Shown piece by piece: positions 1 through 8,467 of a stretch of 64,000 bases of DNA. The stretch comes from JAMLJG01 sp035327585 (GTDB lineage: Bacteria > Verrucomicrobiota > Kiritimatiellia > CAIVKH01), in contig DAOLDD010000019.1 in the NCBI GenBank assembly GCA_035327585.1, positions 5,285 through 69,284 of the forward strand, read 5' to 3'. The position numbers were made by a program, and so were the translations under genes. The notes beneath the pieces were generated by a model that was given only the letters and a program-made list of their open reading frames with translations, was not told where the DNA came from and ran no database searches. Each line of letters starts with the position of its first letter. Positions within the stretch are counted from its first letter, which is position 1.

Positions 1-327
1 TGACCCGTATTGTTTAGCCGAAGGGCGAGCCCCCCCCTGCGGCCTTGCGCCGCAGGAGGCAAAGGTATCCGGCCAAGCCATGATCGCTAACTTATCCCGC
101 CGGCCTTCCCGACGGGAAGACAGCCCGCTGCGCTGGCTGGGCTCGCCTCCGGCGAGCACCGGCGGCGGGTGGAGTTTGTGCGCGTTCTTAGCGACAGAGA
201 ACTTTCGTTCTTGCGGCGCAAGGCCGCAGGGGACGCGGATGCCACGTATTCTTCCGTTTGCTCTTTCCTCATCTCGCGAGATAGAGTCGGAACCCTTGAG
301 AGCAGCCTGTTCGATTAAAGGAACAAA
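1..327. other. Non-coding, hairpin-rich leader region
   Basis: I see no convincing gene here; the short open frames have no recognisable product. The stretch holds several palindromic blocks. One is a 7-bp stem CTGCGGC/GCCGCAG with loop CTTGC at 37-55, and a near copy in the opposite orientation lies at 211-229. CTTCCCG/CGGGAAG lies near 106-120, and GCTCGCC/GGCGAGC near 140-160. The pairs look like dispersed repeat elements rather than one terminator, since no T-run follows them. An AAAGGA sequence at 317-322 is positioned as a ribosome binding site for the next gene. Confidence 0.5.
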
Positions 328-369
328 CTGAACGCAATCGACGACATCCAACGGTGGGACCGGGCGCAT

Positions 370-1677
370 GTGTGGCATCCGTATACGCGGGCGTCGACGC
401 TGGCGGAGGGGGCGGTACCGATTATTGTGCGCGGCGAGGGGATTTATCTCATCGATGACGCGGGGCGGCGCTATGTCGATGCGATTTCATCGTGGTGGTG
501 CGCGGCGCTGGGGCACGGGCATCCGCGCCTGGTCGCGGCGATCCAGCGGCAGGCCGCGGAATTGCAGCACAGCATCCTCGCGAACCTGACGCATCCGCAG
601 GCGGCGGAACTCGCCCGCCGACTCGCCCATTTGATGCCCTCGCCCGACCGCCACGTCCTGTTCGCCTCCGACGGCGCGAGCGCGGTGGAGCAGGCGCTGA
701 AGATCTCAGTGCAATATTGGAGCAACGTGGGCCGGCCGCAAAAGCGGCGGTTCGCGTGCCTGCACGGGGCCTACCACGGGGACACGCTGGGCGCGATGGC
801 GGTCGGGTATCTCGACGAATGGCATCGGCCGTTTAAACCGATGCTGGCGGAGGCGGTTCAATTGGCAATTGGCAATTGCCAATTGCCAATTCAGGAATTG
901 GCGCGCCACCGGGACGAACTGGCGGCGGTGATTGTGGAGCCGCTGTGCCTGGGAGCGGCGGGGATGCGGATGTATCCGGCGGAACATCTGCGTGCGTTGG
1001 GCGACTGGTGCAAGGCGAACGAGGTGTTGCTGATTGTGGATGAAATTGCGATGGGGTTCGGGCGGACGGGGCGCTGGTTCGCGTTCGAGCACGCGGGGGT
1101 CGACCCGGACCTCGTCTGCGTCGGCAAGGCGCTGACGGGCGGCACGCTGCCGATGAGCGCGACGATTGCGAAGGATTTCCTCCACGCGACGTTCACCGAC
1201 CAGCCGGTGGACCACACGTTGCAGCACGGGCATACGTTTTGCGGGAACCCGATCGCGGCGGCGGCGGCGAACGAGGCGCTACAGATTTATGGGGAAATCG
1301 ACGCCCCCGCGCGCGCGGCGGAACTTGGCGCCCGTCTCGCGCGGCGCCTCGAACCGCTGCGCGGCCAGCCCGGCATCGCGGACGTCCGGAGTCTGGGTCT
1401 GATTGGCGTCGTTGAGTTGGAGCCGGAGGCGGCAACGGCGTGCCGCCCTCCATCATCAGGCGACGCGCCATTTTCTGGAGGGCGCCGCGCCGTCGGCGTC
1501 GATCCTGCGTCACCCTCGCGCCCCCACCGCATCCGCCTACGCCTGCAAAACGACGGCATCCTGCTCCGCCCGCTCGGCAACGTGCTCTATTTGATGCCGC
1601 CGCTGGTGATTTCGGAGCAGGAACTCGATGCGCTTGCGGATGCATTTGTATCGGCGATCCGCGAGGAATGCTGCTGA
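370..1677 (+). CDS. bioA: Adenosylmethionine-8-amino-7-oxononanoate aminotransferase
   Basis: Class III PLP aminotransferase that makes 7,8-diaminopelargonate from KAPA and SAM in biotin synthesis. The WHPYT signature is at residues 2-6, SSWWCAALGHGHP follows near 40, VDEIAMGFGRTG has the PLP-contacting Asp224, and Lys253 in VGKALTGG is the Schiff-base lysine. LYLMPP near the C terminus is also typical. The GTG at 370 is the first standard start, but the frame is open upstream to 319, and codons 328-369 read LNAIDDIQRWDRAH, resembling the usual BioA N terminus. With AGGA at 319-322, translation probably starts upstream, perhaps at the CTG at 328. Two stretches look inserted: a palindrome coding residues 164-174, and a Pro/Gly/Arg-rich segment about 356-385. 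No other bio gene is nearby. Confidence 0.93.
   Translation: MWHPYTRASTLAEGAVPIIVRGEGIYLIDDAGRRYVDAISSWWCAALGHGHPRLVAAIQRQAAELQHSILANLTHPQAAELARRLAHLMPSPDRHVLFASDGASAVEQALKISVQYWSNVGRPQKRRFACLHGAYHGDTLGAMAVGYLDEWHRPFKPMLAEAVQLAIGNCQLPIQELARHRDELAAVIVEPLCLGAAGMRMYPAEHLRALGDWCKANEVLLIVDEIAMGFGRTGRWFAFEHAGVDPDLVCVGKALTGGTLPMSATIAKDFLHATFTDQPVDHTLQHGHTFCGNPIAAAAANEALQIYGEIDAPARAAELGARLARRLEPLRGQPGIADVRSLGLIGVVELEPEAATACRPPSSGDAPFSGGRRAVGVDPASPSRPHRIRLRLQNDGILLRPLGNVLYLMPPLVISEQELDALADAFVSAIREECC
860..891. repeat. 32-bp perfect palindrome inside bioA
   Basis: The bases form a perfect 32-bp palindrome built from an ATTGGCA/TGCCAAT unit with an 8-bp period. It is translated in frame as QLAIGNCQLPI, in a surface region where BioA proteins vary in length. 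It looks like a small repeat that entered the gene without breaking the frame. Confidence 0.8.
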
Positions 1678-1682
1678 GGGAA

Positions 1683-1758
1683 ACCGCGAATTACGCGAAT
1701 TCTCGCGAATTCAGAAATGCGCTCTCCCCATTCGCGAAAATTCGCGTCAATTCGCGGT
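1683..1758. terminator. Long inverted repeat between convergent bioA and dgkA
   Basis: The left arm (about 1683-1711) and right arm (about 1730-1758) are near-perfect inverted copies built from AATTCGCG units, for example ACCGCGAATT at 1683-1692 and AATTCGCGGT at 1749-1758. The right arm encodes the last residues and stop codon of dgkA. The position, between two convergent genes, fits a bidirectional terminator, though no long T-run is present. It may instead be a dispersed repeat. Confidence 0.55.
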
Positions 1759-2166
1759 GAAGAATCCGGCGGTAACCAACCGCGGAACGAAAATAACGAG
1801 GCCGGCGGCGGCGGCCGCAAGGGCGGCGAGAAGGACGGCGGCGGCGGCGAGGTCCTTGGCGCGGCCGACGGCGGGGTGCCGGTCGGGGTGCACGGCGTCG
1901 GCGAGTTCCTCCAAGGCGGAGTTAAGCGCTTCGGCGGTGAAGACGAAGCCGATGCAGAGGGCGATGGCGATCCATTCGCCGCGCGAAATCCCCAACCACC
2001 AGCCGAGCGCCACCGCGGCCACCGCGGCCGCCGCATGGAACCGCGCATTCCGCTGGCTGGCCAGCAGATGCAACACGCCCCGCCCCGCGTGTCCGAAAGC
2101 CGCCAGGAATCCCCGCCAGCCGTTTCGTCGGAATGAATTCATGCCCTGTTGGTTATACCCGCGCAC
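1747..2166 (-). CDS. dgkA: Diacylglycerol kinase (prokaryotic DgkA family)
   Basis: Small inner-membrane kinase of the DgkA/undecaprenol kinase family, which phosphorylates diacylglycerol or undecaprenol. The family signature EALNSALEELADAVHP, followed by AVGRAKDLAAAAVLL, is clear and carries the catalytic Glu and the Asn/Glu metal and ATP contacts. Three hydrophobic segments are present: about 45-60, 65-80 and 108-128. The GTG at 2166 has AAGGG upstream; an internal ATG at 2142 (MNSFRRNGW) would also give a normal family length. The C-terminal FFTAN and stop lie in an inverted repeat shared with the bioA end. It is a stand-alone gene. Confidence 0.85.
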   Translation of the reverse strand: MRGYNQQGMNSFRRNGWRGFLAAFGHAGRGVLHLLASQRNARFHAAAAVAAVALGWWLGISRGEWIAIALCIGFVFTAEALNSALEELADAVHPDRHPAVGRAKDLAAAAVLLAALAAAAAGLVIFVPRLVTAGFFTAN

Positions 2167-2181
2167 GGCGCCCTTGAAATC

Positions 2182-2478
2182 TTAGCTGCGCTGTTGCCAT
2201 ACATCGGGGTTTCGCCTGACATGAAAGACCGCGAGGATCACAACTCGCTCGTTTTCCTCGACGAATAACACCTTGTATGGAAAGCGACGGGTCATGCCGT
2301 GGCGAACGGACCCGTATATTCGTGGATAACGTCGCGGCGCACGCAGAACGGATGCAAAAAGGGCATCCAAACAGAGAAGAAACTCGGCCCCCAGGCCAGG
2401 CTGGCGCTCATCATACCAGTCAAACGCATGGGTCATCTCCGCCTCGGCTTCGGGACGGACGATGAGCTGACGGATCAA
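2182..2478 (-). CDS. ParE/RelE-family toxin
   Basis: Protein of 98 residues with the ParE/RelE fold signature: an N-terminal IVRPEAEAEMTHAFDWYDERQPGLG helix region and C-terminal strands RRFPYKVLFVEE and VVILAVFHVRRNPDVW. Toxins of this superfamily either cleave ribosome-bound mRNA or poison gyrase; the family alone does not say which. The start chosen is TTG at 2478, which overlaps the antitoxin stop as TTGA. A longer frame upstream would lie entirely inside the antitoxin gene. It pairs with the antitoxin at 2475-2705. Confidence 0.85.
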   Translation of the reverse strand: MIRQLIVRPEAEAEMTHAFDWYDERQPGLGAEFLLCLDALFASVLRAPRRYPRIYGSVRHGMTRRFPYKVLFVEENERVVILAVFHVRRNPDVWQQRS

Positions 2479-2705
2479 CTCCGGCCTCGTATCCGCTCCC
2501 TGACCGCAGCCCAAGGGGCGCCTTCTTCAGGGTTTTGGTGATACGCATCCAGTCGCCGGTCGAGTTCCACCTTTTGGGCATCCGTCAGCGAAACCGCCTC
2601 CGGCACCGCCGCGATGGTATCCCATATGTCCTCAACGAGTTGTATACGCTCGGGTACGCTCAAGCTTAACACATCCGCTGGCATCAGCGTTTTCATACTT
2701 CGCAT
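2475..2705 (-). CDS. Addiction-module antitoxin, TIGR02574-like
   Basis: Short acidic protein of up to 76 residues with the pattern LSVPERIQLVEDIWDTIAAVPE and LTDAQKVELDRRLDAYHQNPEEG, typical of the small helical antitoxin family paired with ParE/RelE toxins. It would bind and neutralise the downstream toxin and probably repress its own promoter. The start may be the codon at 2705 or the in-frame ATG at 2696 (MKTLMPADV). It is translationally coupled to the toxin by a TTGA overlap. Confidence 0.82.
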   Translation of the reverse strand: MRSMKTLMPADVLSLSVPERIQLVEDIWDTIAAVPEAVSLTDAQKVELDRRLDAYHQNPEEGAPWAAVRERIRGRS

Positions 2706-2831
2706 GCTTTATCATTCTTCAATCGGGCCTTCAATCAAACTCCATCCAAACGTTTAATTGGTTCACTAGGACTTGCGTTTCCCGGGGTCTCCCCGTACGT
2801 TCGCGGACTTCAAGTGAGGGGTGATGCCTTT

Positions 2832-5507
2832 ATGACGGATGTCGATTCGAGTCCGGAAAATACGGACCATTTGGAAACACGGGATTGGTTGGATTCGCTG
2901 GAGGACGTGTACCACAACAGCGGGCCCGGCCGGGTGGCGAACCTGTTGACGGACCTGCAGTTGCAGGCCCAGAAAATGGGGGTCAAACTGCCGGTCACGT
3001 CGGAAACGCCGTACACGAACACGATCCCGGTCAACCTGCAGCCAGCGTACCCCGGCGACCGCGAGCTGGAACGCCGGATCAAAAGCCTGGTCCGCTGGAA
3101 CGCGATGGCGACGGTGGTCCGCGCGAACAAAGCGGACAGCAGCATCGGCGGCCATATTTCCACGTTCGCCTCCAGCGCGACGCTCTACGAGGTGGGGTTC
3201 AACCACTTCTTCCGCGGCCGCAGCGAGACGCAGGAACCGGATTACATCTACTTCCAAGGCCACGCGTCGCCCGGCATTTACGCGCGCGCGTTCCTCGAAG
3301 GCCGGCTCTCCCGCGAGCATCTGCAGAATTTCCGCCGCGAGCTGGCGAAAGGCGGCGGCCTGTCGTCTTACCCGCATCCGTGGCTGATGCCGGATTTCTG
3401 GGAGTTCCCGACGGTGTCGATGGGACTCGGCCCGCTGACGGCGATCTACCACGCGCGCTTCATCCGCTACCTCGAGGATCGCGGCCTGAAGAAGGAAACG
3501 GATCAAAAGGTCTGGGCGTTCCTCGGCGACGGGGAAACGGACGAGCCGGAATCGCTTGGCGCGATTTCGCTGGCGACCCGCGAGCAGCTCGACAACCTGA
3601 TCTTCGTCATCAACTGCAACCTGCAGCGCCTCGACGGGCCGGTGCGCGGCAACGGGCAGATCATCCAGGAACTGGAGGCGAACTTCCGCGGCTGCGGCTG
3701 GAACGTGATCAAGGTCATCTGGGGCAGCGACTGGGATCCCCTGCTCGCGGCGGACAAGTCCGGCATGCTGGTCAAGCGCATGGGTGAAGTGGTCGACGGG
3801 GAATTCCAGAAGTACGCCACGGCGAGCGGCGACTACATTCGCCAGAACTTTTTCGGCGCGTATCCCGAGACGCTGAAACTCGTCGAGCACTTGAGCGACG
3901 AGGAAATCACCCGCCTGCGCCTCGGCGGCCACGATCCGGAGAAAATTTACGCCGCCTACCGCGCCGCGATGAACAACAAGGGCACGCCGACGGTGATCCT
4001 GTGCCGCACCATCAAGGGCTACGGCCTCGGCGAAGCGGGCGAAGGCAAAAACATAACGCACCAGCAGAAGAAGTTGAACGAGGAGGAGCTGCGTGTGTTC
4101 CGCCGCCGTTTCGACATCCCTATTTCCGAGGACGAAATTGCGGAGGCGCCGTTCTACCGCCCGGCGAAGGACAGCCTGGAGATGCAGTACCTGCTCGAGC
4201 GCCGGCGCGCGCTGGGCGGCTTCCTGCCGAAACGCATGTCGCGGTCCAAGCCGATTGTCGCGCCGGAAGACGACGTGTTCTCGGAATTCGCCAAGGGCAC
4301 GGACGGCCGCGAGGCGTCCACCACGACGGCGTTCGTACGCCTGCTGTCGAAGCTGGTGAAGGACCCGCACGTGGGTAAACTCGTGGTGCCGATTGTACCC
4401 GACGAGGCGCGCACGTTCGGCATGGAGTCGCTGTTCCGCGCGATCGGCATTTACGCGCACGCGGGCCAGCTCTACGAGCCGGTAGATGCCGAGAGCCTGC
4501 TGTATTACAAGGAGGCGAAGGACGGCCAGATTCTGGAGGAAGGCATCAACGAGGCCGGCTCCATCAGCTCCTTCATCGCCGCGGGCACGGCCTACGCGAA
4601 CCACGGCGTCAACACGATCCCCTTCTATATCTACTATTCGATGTTTGGCATGCAGCGCGTCGGCGACCTCGTATGGCTCGCGGGCGACATGCGCTGCCGC
4701 GGCTTCCTGCTCGGCGGCACCGCGGGGCGCACGACGCTGAACGGCGAAGGCCTGCAGCACCAGGACGGGCACAGCCACCTGCTGGCCTACCCGGTGCCAA
4801 ACCTGATGTGCTACGACCCGGCCTATGCCTACGAGATGGCTGTCATCATCAAGGACGGTATCCGCCGAATGTATGTCGAGGGGGAGAGCATTTTCTACTA
4901 CCTCACGCTGTGCAACGAGAACTACGCGATGCCACCGATGCCGAAGGGCGCGGAGGAAGGCATCCTGAAGGGCATGTACCTCTTCAAGAAGTCGGACCTG
5001 AAAGGCGCGAAGCTGAAGGCGCAGTTGCTCGGCAGCGGCACGATCCTCAACGAAGTCGTGAAGGCGCAGCAGATGCTCGCTGAAAAATACCAGATCGCCG
5101 CCGACGTCTGGTCGGTCACCAGTTACAAGGAGCTACGGCGCGATGCGATGGAGGCGGACCGTTTCAACCTGTTGAATCCGGGCGAGCCGCCAAAGACGCC
5201 GTACGTGTCCGCGTGCCTGAACAACACGGAGGGCGTGATCGTCGCGTCGTCCGACTACGTCAAGATGCTGCCCGACGCGCTACAGCGCTGGGTCAACCGC
5301 CCGATGTACAACCTGGGCACGGAAGGCTTCGGACGCAGCGAGACGCGGCAGAAACTGCGCGACTTCTTTGAAGTGGATGCCCGCTACGTGACGCTGGCTG
5401 CACTGACGCAACTGGTGCGCGTGGGCGAACTGAAAGCCGACGTCCTGCCCAAAGCCGTGCAGGATCTGGAAATTGATCCCGCGAAGCCCAACCCGCTTAC
5501 CGATTGA
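2832..5507 (+). CDS. aceE: Pyruvate dehydrogenase E1 component, homodimeric type
   Basis: Thiamine-diphosphate enzyme that decarboxylates pyruvate and transfers the acetyl group to the lipoyl arm of E2. It is the long single-chain AceE type (891 residues from ATG 2832), not the split alpha/beta type. ETRDWLDSLEDV, INTIP-like NTIPVNLQPAYPGDRELERR and SSYPHPWLMPDFWEFPTVSMG match the family closely. The ThDP motif begins at GDGETDEPES and continues to VINCNLQRLDGP. An upstream in-frame GTG at 2814 would add six residues, but ATG 2832 better fits AceE N termini. It is the first gene of an aceE-aceF-lpdA operon, 14 bases before aceF. Confidence 0.96.
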   Translation: MTDVDSSPENTDHLETRDWLDSLEDVYHNSGPGRVANLLTDLQLQAQKMGVKLPVTSETPYTNTIPVNLQPAYPGDRELERRIKSLVRWNAMATVVRANKADSSIGGHISTFASSATLYEVGFNHFFRGRSETQEPDYIYFQGHASPGIYARAFLEGRLSREHLQNFRRELAKGGGLSSYPHPWLMPDFWEFPTVSMGLGPLTAIYHARFIRYLEDRGLKKETDQKVWAFLGDGETDEPESLGAISLATREQLDNLIFVINCNLQRLDGPVRGNGQIIQELEANFRGCGWNVIKVIWGSDWDPLLAADKSGMLVKRMGEVVDGEFQKYATASGDYIRQNFFGAYPETLKLVEHLSDEEITRLRLGGHDPEKIYAAYRAAMNNKGTPTVILCRTIKGYGLGEAGEGKNITHQQKKLNEEELRVFRRRFDIPISEDEIAEAPFYRPAKDSLEMQYLLERRRALGGFLPKRMSRSKPIVAPEDDVFSEFAKGTDGREASTTTAFVRLLSKLVKDPHVGKLVVPIVPDEARTFGMESLFRAIGIYAHAGQLYEPVDAESLLYYKEAKDGQILEEGINEAGSISSFIAAGTAYANHGVNTIPFYIYYSMFGMQRVGDLVWLAGDMRCRGFLLGGTAGRTTLNGEGLQHQDGHSHLLAYPVPNLMCYDPAYAYEMAVIIKDGIRRMYVEGESIFYYLTLCNENYAMPPMPKGAEEGILKGMYLFKKSDLKGAKLKAQLLGSGTILNEVVKAQQMLAEKYQIAADVWSVTSYKELRRDAMEADRFNLLNPGEPPKTPYVSACLNNTEGVIVASSDYVKMLPDALQRWVNRPMYNLGTEGFGRSETRQKLRDFFEVDARYVTLAALTQLVRVGELKADVLPKAVQDLEIDPAKPNPLTD

Positions 5508-5521
5508 ACCTGGAGACGACT

Positions 5522-6868
5522 ATGGCTGCCATCGAATTCAAACTGCCCGCGCTGGGCGAAAATATAGACACCGGCGACGTCGTGCGCGTGCTGGTGAGCG
5601 TCGGCGACACGGTGACCAAGGACCAGCCCCTGCTGGAAATGGAAACCGGCAAGGCCACGGTTGAAATCCCCTCCTCATCCGCGGGCGTGATCAAGCAGAT
5701 TCACGTCAAAGAAGGCGCGAAGGCACGTGTCGGACAGGTCATCTTCACGATCGATGGCGATGCAACGGCCGCCCCAGCAAAAAAGGAAGCGCCAGCCCCG
5801 GCGAAGCCAACGCCTGCGCCGGCGAAGGCGCCGAAAGCGGAATCGGAAGCCGCGGCGGCCGCTGACGAGGTGAAAAAAGATGAACCTGCACCGGCAACCG
5901 CTCCCGTGCGTCCGTCCCGGGCCGCCGTACCGCCCCTGTCACCGGTACCCGTTGCGGCGGAGACCGGCTCCGCCGCCCCGGCGGCGCCGTCCACCCGCAA
6001 GTTTGCCCGCGAAATCGGCGTCGATATCGGCGCAGTTCCCGGTTCGGGTCCGGGCGGGCGCGTCTCCGTCGATGACGTGAAGAACTTCTCGCGCGCAGTC
6101 AACGCGGGCATGGTGCGCCAGGCCGGCAAGGCCACCAACGCGCCGTTGCCCGACTTCAGCCGATGGGGCGAGGTTGAACACCAGCCGCTGAACAATGTAC
6201 GCATCGCAACCGCTGAACAGATGGCGCTCTGCTGGAACACCATTCCGCACGTCACGCTGCACGACAAGGCGGACATCACGGAACTCGAGAAACTGCGCCA
6301 GGATTCGAAGCGCAAGGCGGAAGCGGCGGGCGCGAAGCTCACGATGACCGCGTTCCTCGTCAAGATCGTCGCGTCCGCGCTCAAGGTGAACCCGAAGTTC
6401 AACTCGAGCCTCGACCTCGCGCGCGGCGAACAGATCGTGAAGAAATTCTTCAACATCGGCGTGGCCGTGGATACCGAACGCGGCCTCATGGTGCCGGTGC
6501 TGCGCGACGTGGATCGCCGCAATGTGATCCAGATCGCCGTCGAATTGCAGCGCGCGGCGGACCGTGCGAAGGCGCGCAAGCTGAGCCCGGACGACATGAC
6601 CGGCGGTTGCTTCACCATCACCAACATCGGCGGGATCGGCGGCGGTTTCTTCACGCCCATCGTGAACCACCCCGAAGTCGGCATCCTCGGCGTGGGCCGT
6701 GCGAATTACGAACCGGTCCTCGTCAACGGCTTCTTCCAGCCGCGCCTGATGCTGCCGCTCTCGCTCTCGTTCGACCACCGCATCATCGACGGCGCCGACG
6801 GCGCGCGGTTCCTGCGCTGGATCATCGAAGCCATCCAAAACCCCGTACTGCTATCCCTGGAGGGTTGA
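5522..6868 (+). CDS. aceF: Dihydrolipoamide acetyltransferase, PDH E2
   Basis: Core of the pyruvate dehydrogenase complex, carrying acetyl groups from E1 to CoA. Domains in order: one lipoyl domain (about 1-78) with lipoylated Lys44 in METGKATVEIP; a long Ala/Pro/Lys-rich flexible linker (about 80-150); a peripheral subunit-binding domain around STRKFAREIGVDIGAVPG and GPGGRVSVDDV; and the catalytic acyltransferase domain ending in FDHRIIDGADG with His419 and Asp423. ATG 5522 is preceded by GGAG at a good distance; an earlier TTG at 5504 overlapping aceE is less likely. There is only one lipoyl domain, against three in the E. coli enzyme. Confidence 0.96.
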   Translation: MAAIEFKLPALGENIDTGDVVRVLVSVGDTVTKDQPLLEMETGKATVEIPSSSAGVIKQIHVKEGAKARVGQVIFTIDGDATAAPAKKEAPAPAKPTPAPAKAPKAESEAAAAADEVKKDEPAPATAPVRPSRAAVPPLSPVPVAAETGSAAPAAPSTRKFAREIGVDIGAVPGSGPGGRVSVDDVKNFSRAVNAGMVRQAGKATNAPLPDFSRWGEVEHQPLNNVRIATAEQMALCWNTIPHVTLHDKADITELEKLRQDSKRKAEAAGAKLTMTAFLVKIVASALKVNPKFNSSLDLARGEQIVKKFFNIGVAVDTERGLMVPVLRDVDRRNVIQIAVELQRAADRAKARKLSPDDMTGGCFTITNIGGIGGGFFTPIVNHPEVGILGVGRANYEPVLVNGFFQPRLMLPLSLSFDHRIIDGADGARFLRWIIEAIQNPVLLSLEG

Positions 6869-6872
6869 CACC

Positions 6873-8294
6873 TTGAGCACTGAATCCACGCACACCTCCC
6901 TGCTCGTCATCGGCGGCGGACCCGGCGGCTATCCGGCCGCGTTCCTTGCGGCCGACCATGGACTCGACGTCACCATGGTGGAGCTGGACTCCAATCCAGG
7001 CGGCGTCTGCCTCTACCGCGGCTGCATCCCCTCCAAGGCCCTCCTGCACGTCGCCCGTGTCATCACGGAAGCGCGCGAGGCGAAACACTGGGGCCTCACC
7101 TACCCGGAGCCGAAAATCGATCTCAACCAGATGCGCGACTGGAAGAACAAGGTCGTCAGCAAGCTGACCGGCGGCCTTGGTTCGCTCACCAAGAAACGCA
7201 AGATCACCTATGTGCAGGGCCGCGCGCGCTTCCTCTCCAACCGCAGCGTGCTCGTGGATCGCAAGGACGGCGCCCAGCAGACCCTCACGTTCGATCACTG
7301 CATCCTCTCGACCGGCTCGCGCCCCGTGGTGCCCGGCAATATGAAGCTCGCGACCGACCGCCTCATGGATTCCACCTCGGCGCTGAACATCCCCGACGTA
7401 CCCGGCTCCCTGCTCGTGGTCGGCGGCGGCTACATCGGTTGCGAGTTGGGCACCGTCTACGCCGCGCTCGGCAGCAAGGTCACCGTCGTCGAGATGCTGC
7501 CGCAATTGTTGACCGGCGCGGATCGCGACCTGGCGAACGTCTTGATCGGCGTGCTCGAGAAACGCTTCCACAAGATCATGCTCAAGACCAAGGTCGTCGA
7601 GATGAAGGAAAAGGGCGACCAGATCGAGGTCAGGTTCGAGGGCCTGCACGTCGACCAGCCGGTGCAAACCTTCGACCGCGTCCTCGTATCCGTCGGACGT
7701 CGTCCGAACACCGAGGATCTCGGTCTCGAAAACACCCGGATTCAACTGGATCCGAAGGGCTTCGTGAAGATCGACAAACAGCGCCGCACCCCGGAGCCGC
7801 ACATCTATGCGATCGGCGATGTTGCCGGCGATCCGATGCTCGCGCACAAGGCCTCCCACGAGGGCCGCGTCGCGGTGGAGGCGATCCTGGGCCACCCGTC
7901 CATCTTTGACCCGCGCGCGATTCCCGCCGTGGTTTTCACCGATCCCGAAATGGCATGGTGCGGGCTCACGGAGCTCCAGGCCAAGCAGGATGGCCGCGAA
8001 GTGAAGATCGCCAGCTTCCCCTGGGCCGCCTCCGGCCGCGCCACGACGCTGGGCCGCAACGAGGGCCTCACCAAGCTGGTTCTTGATCCCCACACGGAGC
8101 AGGTGCTCGGCGTCGGCATCGTCGGCGTCGGCGCGGGCGAGATGATCGCGGAAGGCGTGCTCGCGGTGGAAATGGCCGCGCGCGCGGACGACCTCAAGAT
8201 GTCCATCCACGCCCACCCCACCCTGTCCGAGACGATGATGGAAGCCGCCGAAATCTTCTTCGGCCACGGCACCCACGTCATCGCGCGGAACTAG
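6873..8294 (+). CDS. lpdA: Dihydrolipoyl dehydrogenase, E3
   Basis: FAD enzyme that reoxidises the dihydrolipoyl arm of E2 and reduces NAD+. The FAD-binding GGGPGGYPAAFLAADHG is at 14-30, the redox disulphide Cys46/Cys51 is in GGVCLYRGCIPSK, the NAD-binding GGGYIGCELG is in the middle, and the catalytic HPTLSE (His448, Glu453) lies at the C-terminal interface. The active-site sequence is CLYRGC rather than the more common CLNVGC, which is tolerated in the family. The start is TTG at 6873, just after the aceF stop, with GGAGG upstream. It completes the PDH operon; lipoate attachment genes are not in view. Confidence 0.95.
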   Translation: MSTESTHTSLLVIGGGPGGYPAAFLAADHGLDVTMVELDSNPGGVCLYRGCIPSKALLHVARVITEAREAKHWGLTYPEPKIDLNQMRDWKNKVVSKLTGGLGSLTKKRKITYVQGRARFLSNRSVLVDRKDGAQQTLTFDHCILSTGSRPVVPGNMKLATDRLMDSTSALNIPDVPGSLLVVGGGYIGCELGTVYAALGSKVTVVEMLPQLLTGADRDLANVLIGVLEKRFHKIMLKTKVVEMKEKGDQIEVRFEGLHVDQPVQTFDRVLVSVGRRPNTEDLGLENTRIQLDPKGFVKIDKQRRTPEPHIYAIGDVAGDPMLAHKASHEGRVAVEAILGHPSIFDPRAIPAVVFTDPEMAWCGLTELQAKQDGREVKIASFPWAASGRATTLGRNEGLTKLVLDPHTEQVLGVGIVGVGAGEMIAEGVLAVEMAARADDLKMSIHAHPTLSETMMEAAEIFFGHGTHVIARN

Positions 8295-8427
8295 GGCCTC
8301 ACTCAACGGACCGTTGCTGACATCGCGATTCAGCGAAAAACGCGCCCGGAGGTCGCGTTCCACCCGAGGAACGTTGAGGAGTTAGCCGGTGGAGCGGGCG
8401 CTCCGCGCACGCTTCTTGAGTTGGGCA

Positions 8428-8458
8428 AATAGTAAATAAGTAGAACTGACCCCTTTCC
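8428..8458 (+). repeat. Dispersed GGGGTCAGTTC-type repeat, single arm
   Basis: AAATAGTAAATAA followed by GAACTGACCCCTTTCC closely matches the arms of the 26-bp inverted repeat at 26094-26174, with two substitutions. It lies ten bases beyond the stop codon of the minus-strand lipoprotein gene. Its partner copy near 26.17 kb also lies just beyond a minus-strand stop codon, so the element may prefer 3' ends of genes. Confidence 0.7.
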
Positions 8459-8467
8459 TCACTTTCC

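Noticed and set aside
860..891. Transcription terminator
   Set aside because: It lies inside bioA with conserved active-site motifs after it, and no T-run follows.
2766..4778. 670-residue open frame on the minus strand
   Set aside because: It lies wholly antisense to aceE, has no recognisable domain and shows the Arg/Ala/Val-rich composition of a GC-rich antisense frame.
6822..8363. 513-residue open frame on the minus strand
   Set aside because: Antisense to lpdA; no domain signatures, while lpdA has a full set of active-site motifs.
8391..8404. GGAGCG/CGCTCC hairpin as terminator of the PDH operon
   Set aside because: The loop is only two bases and no T-run follows; I cannot support it as a terminator.
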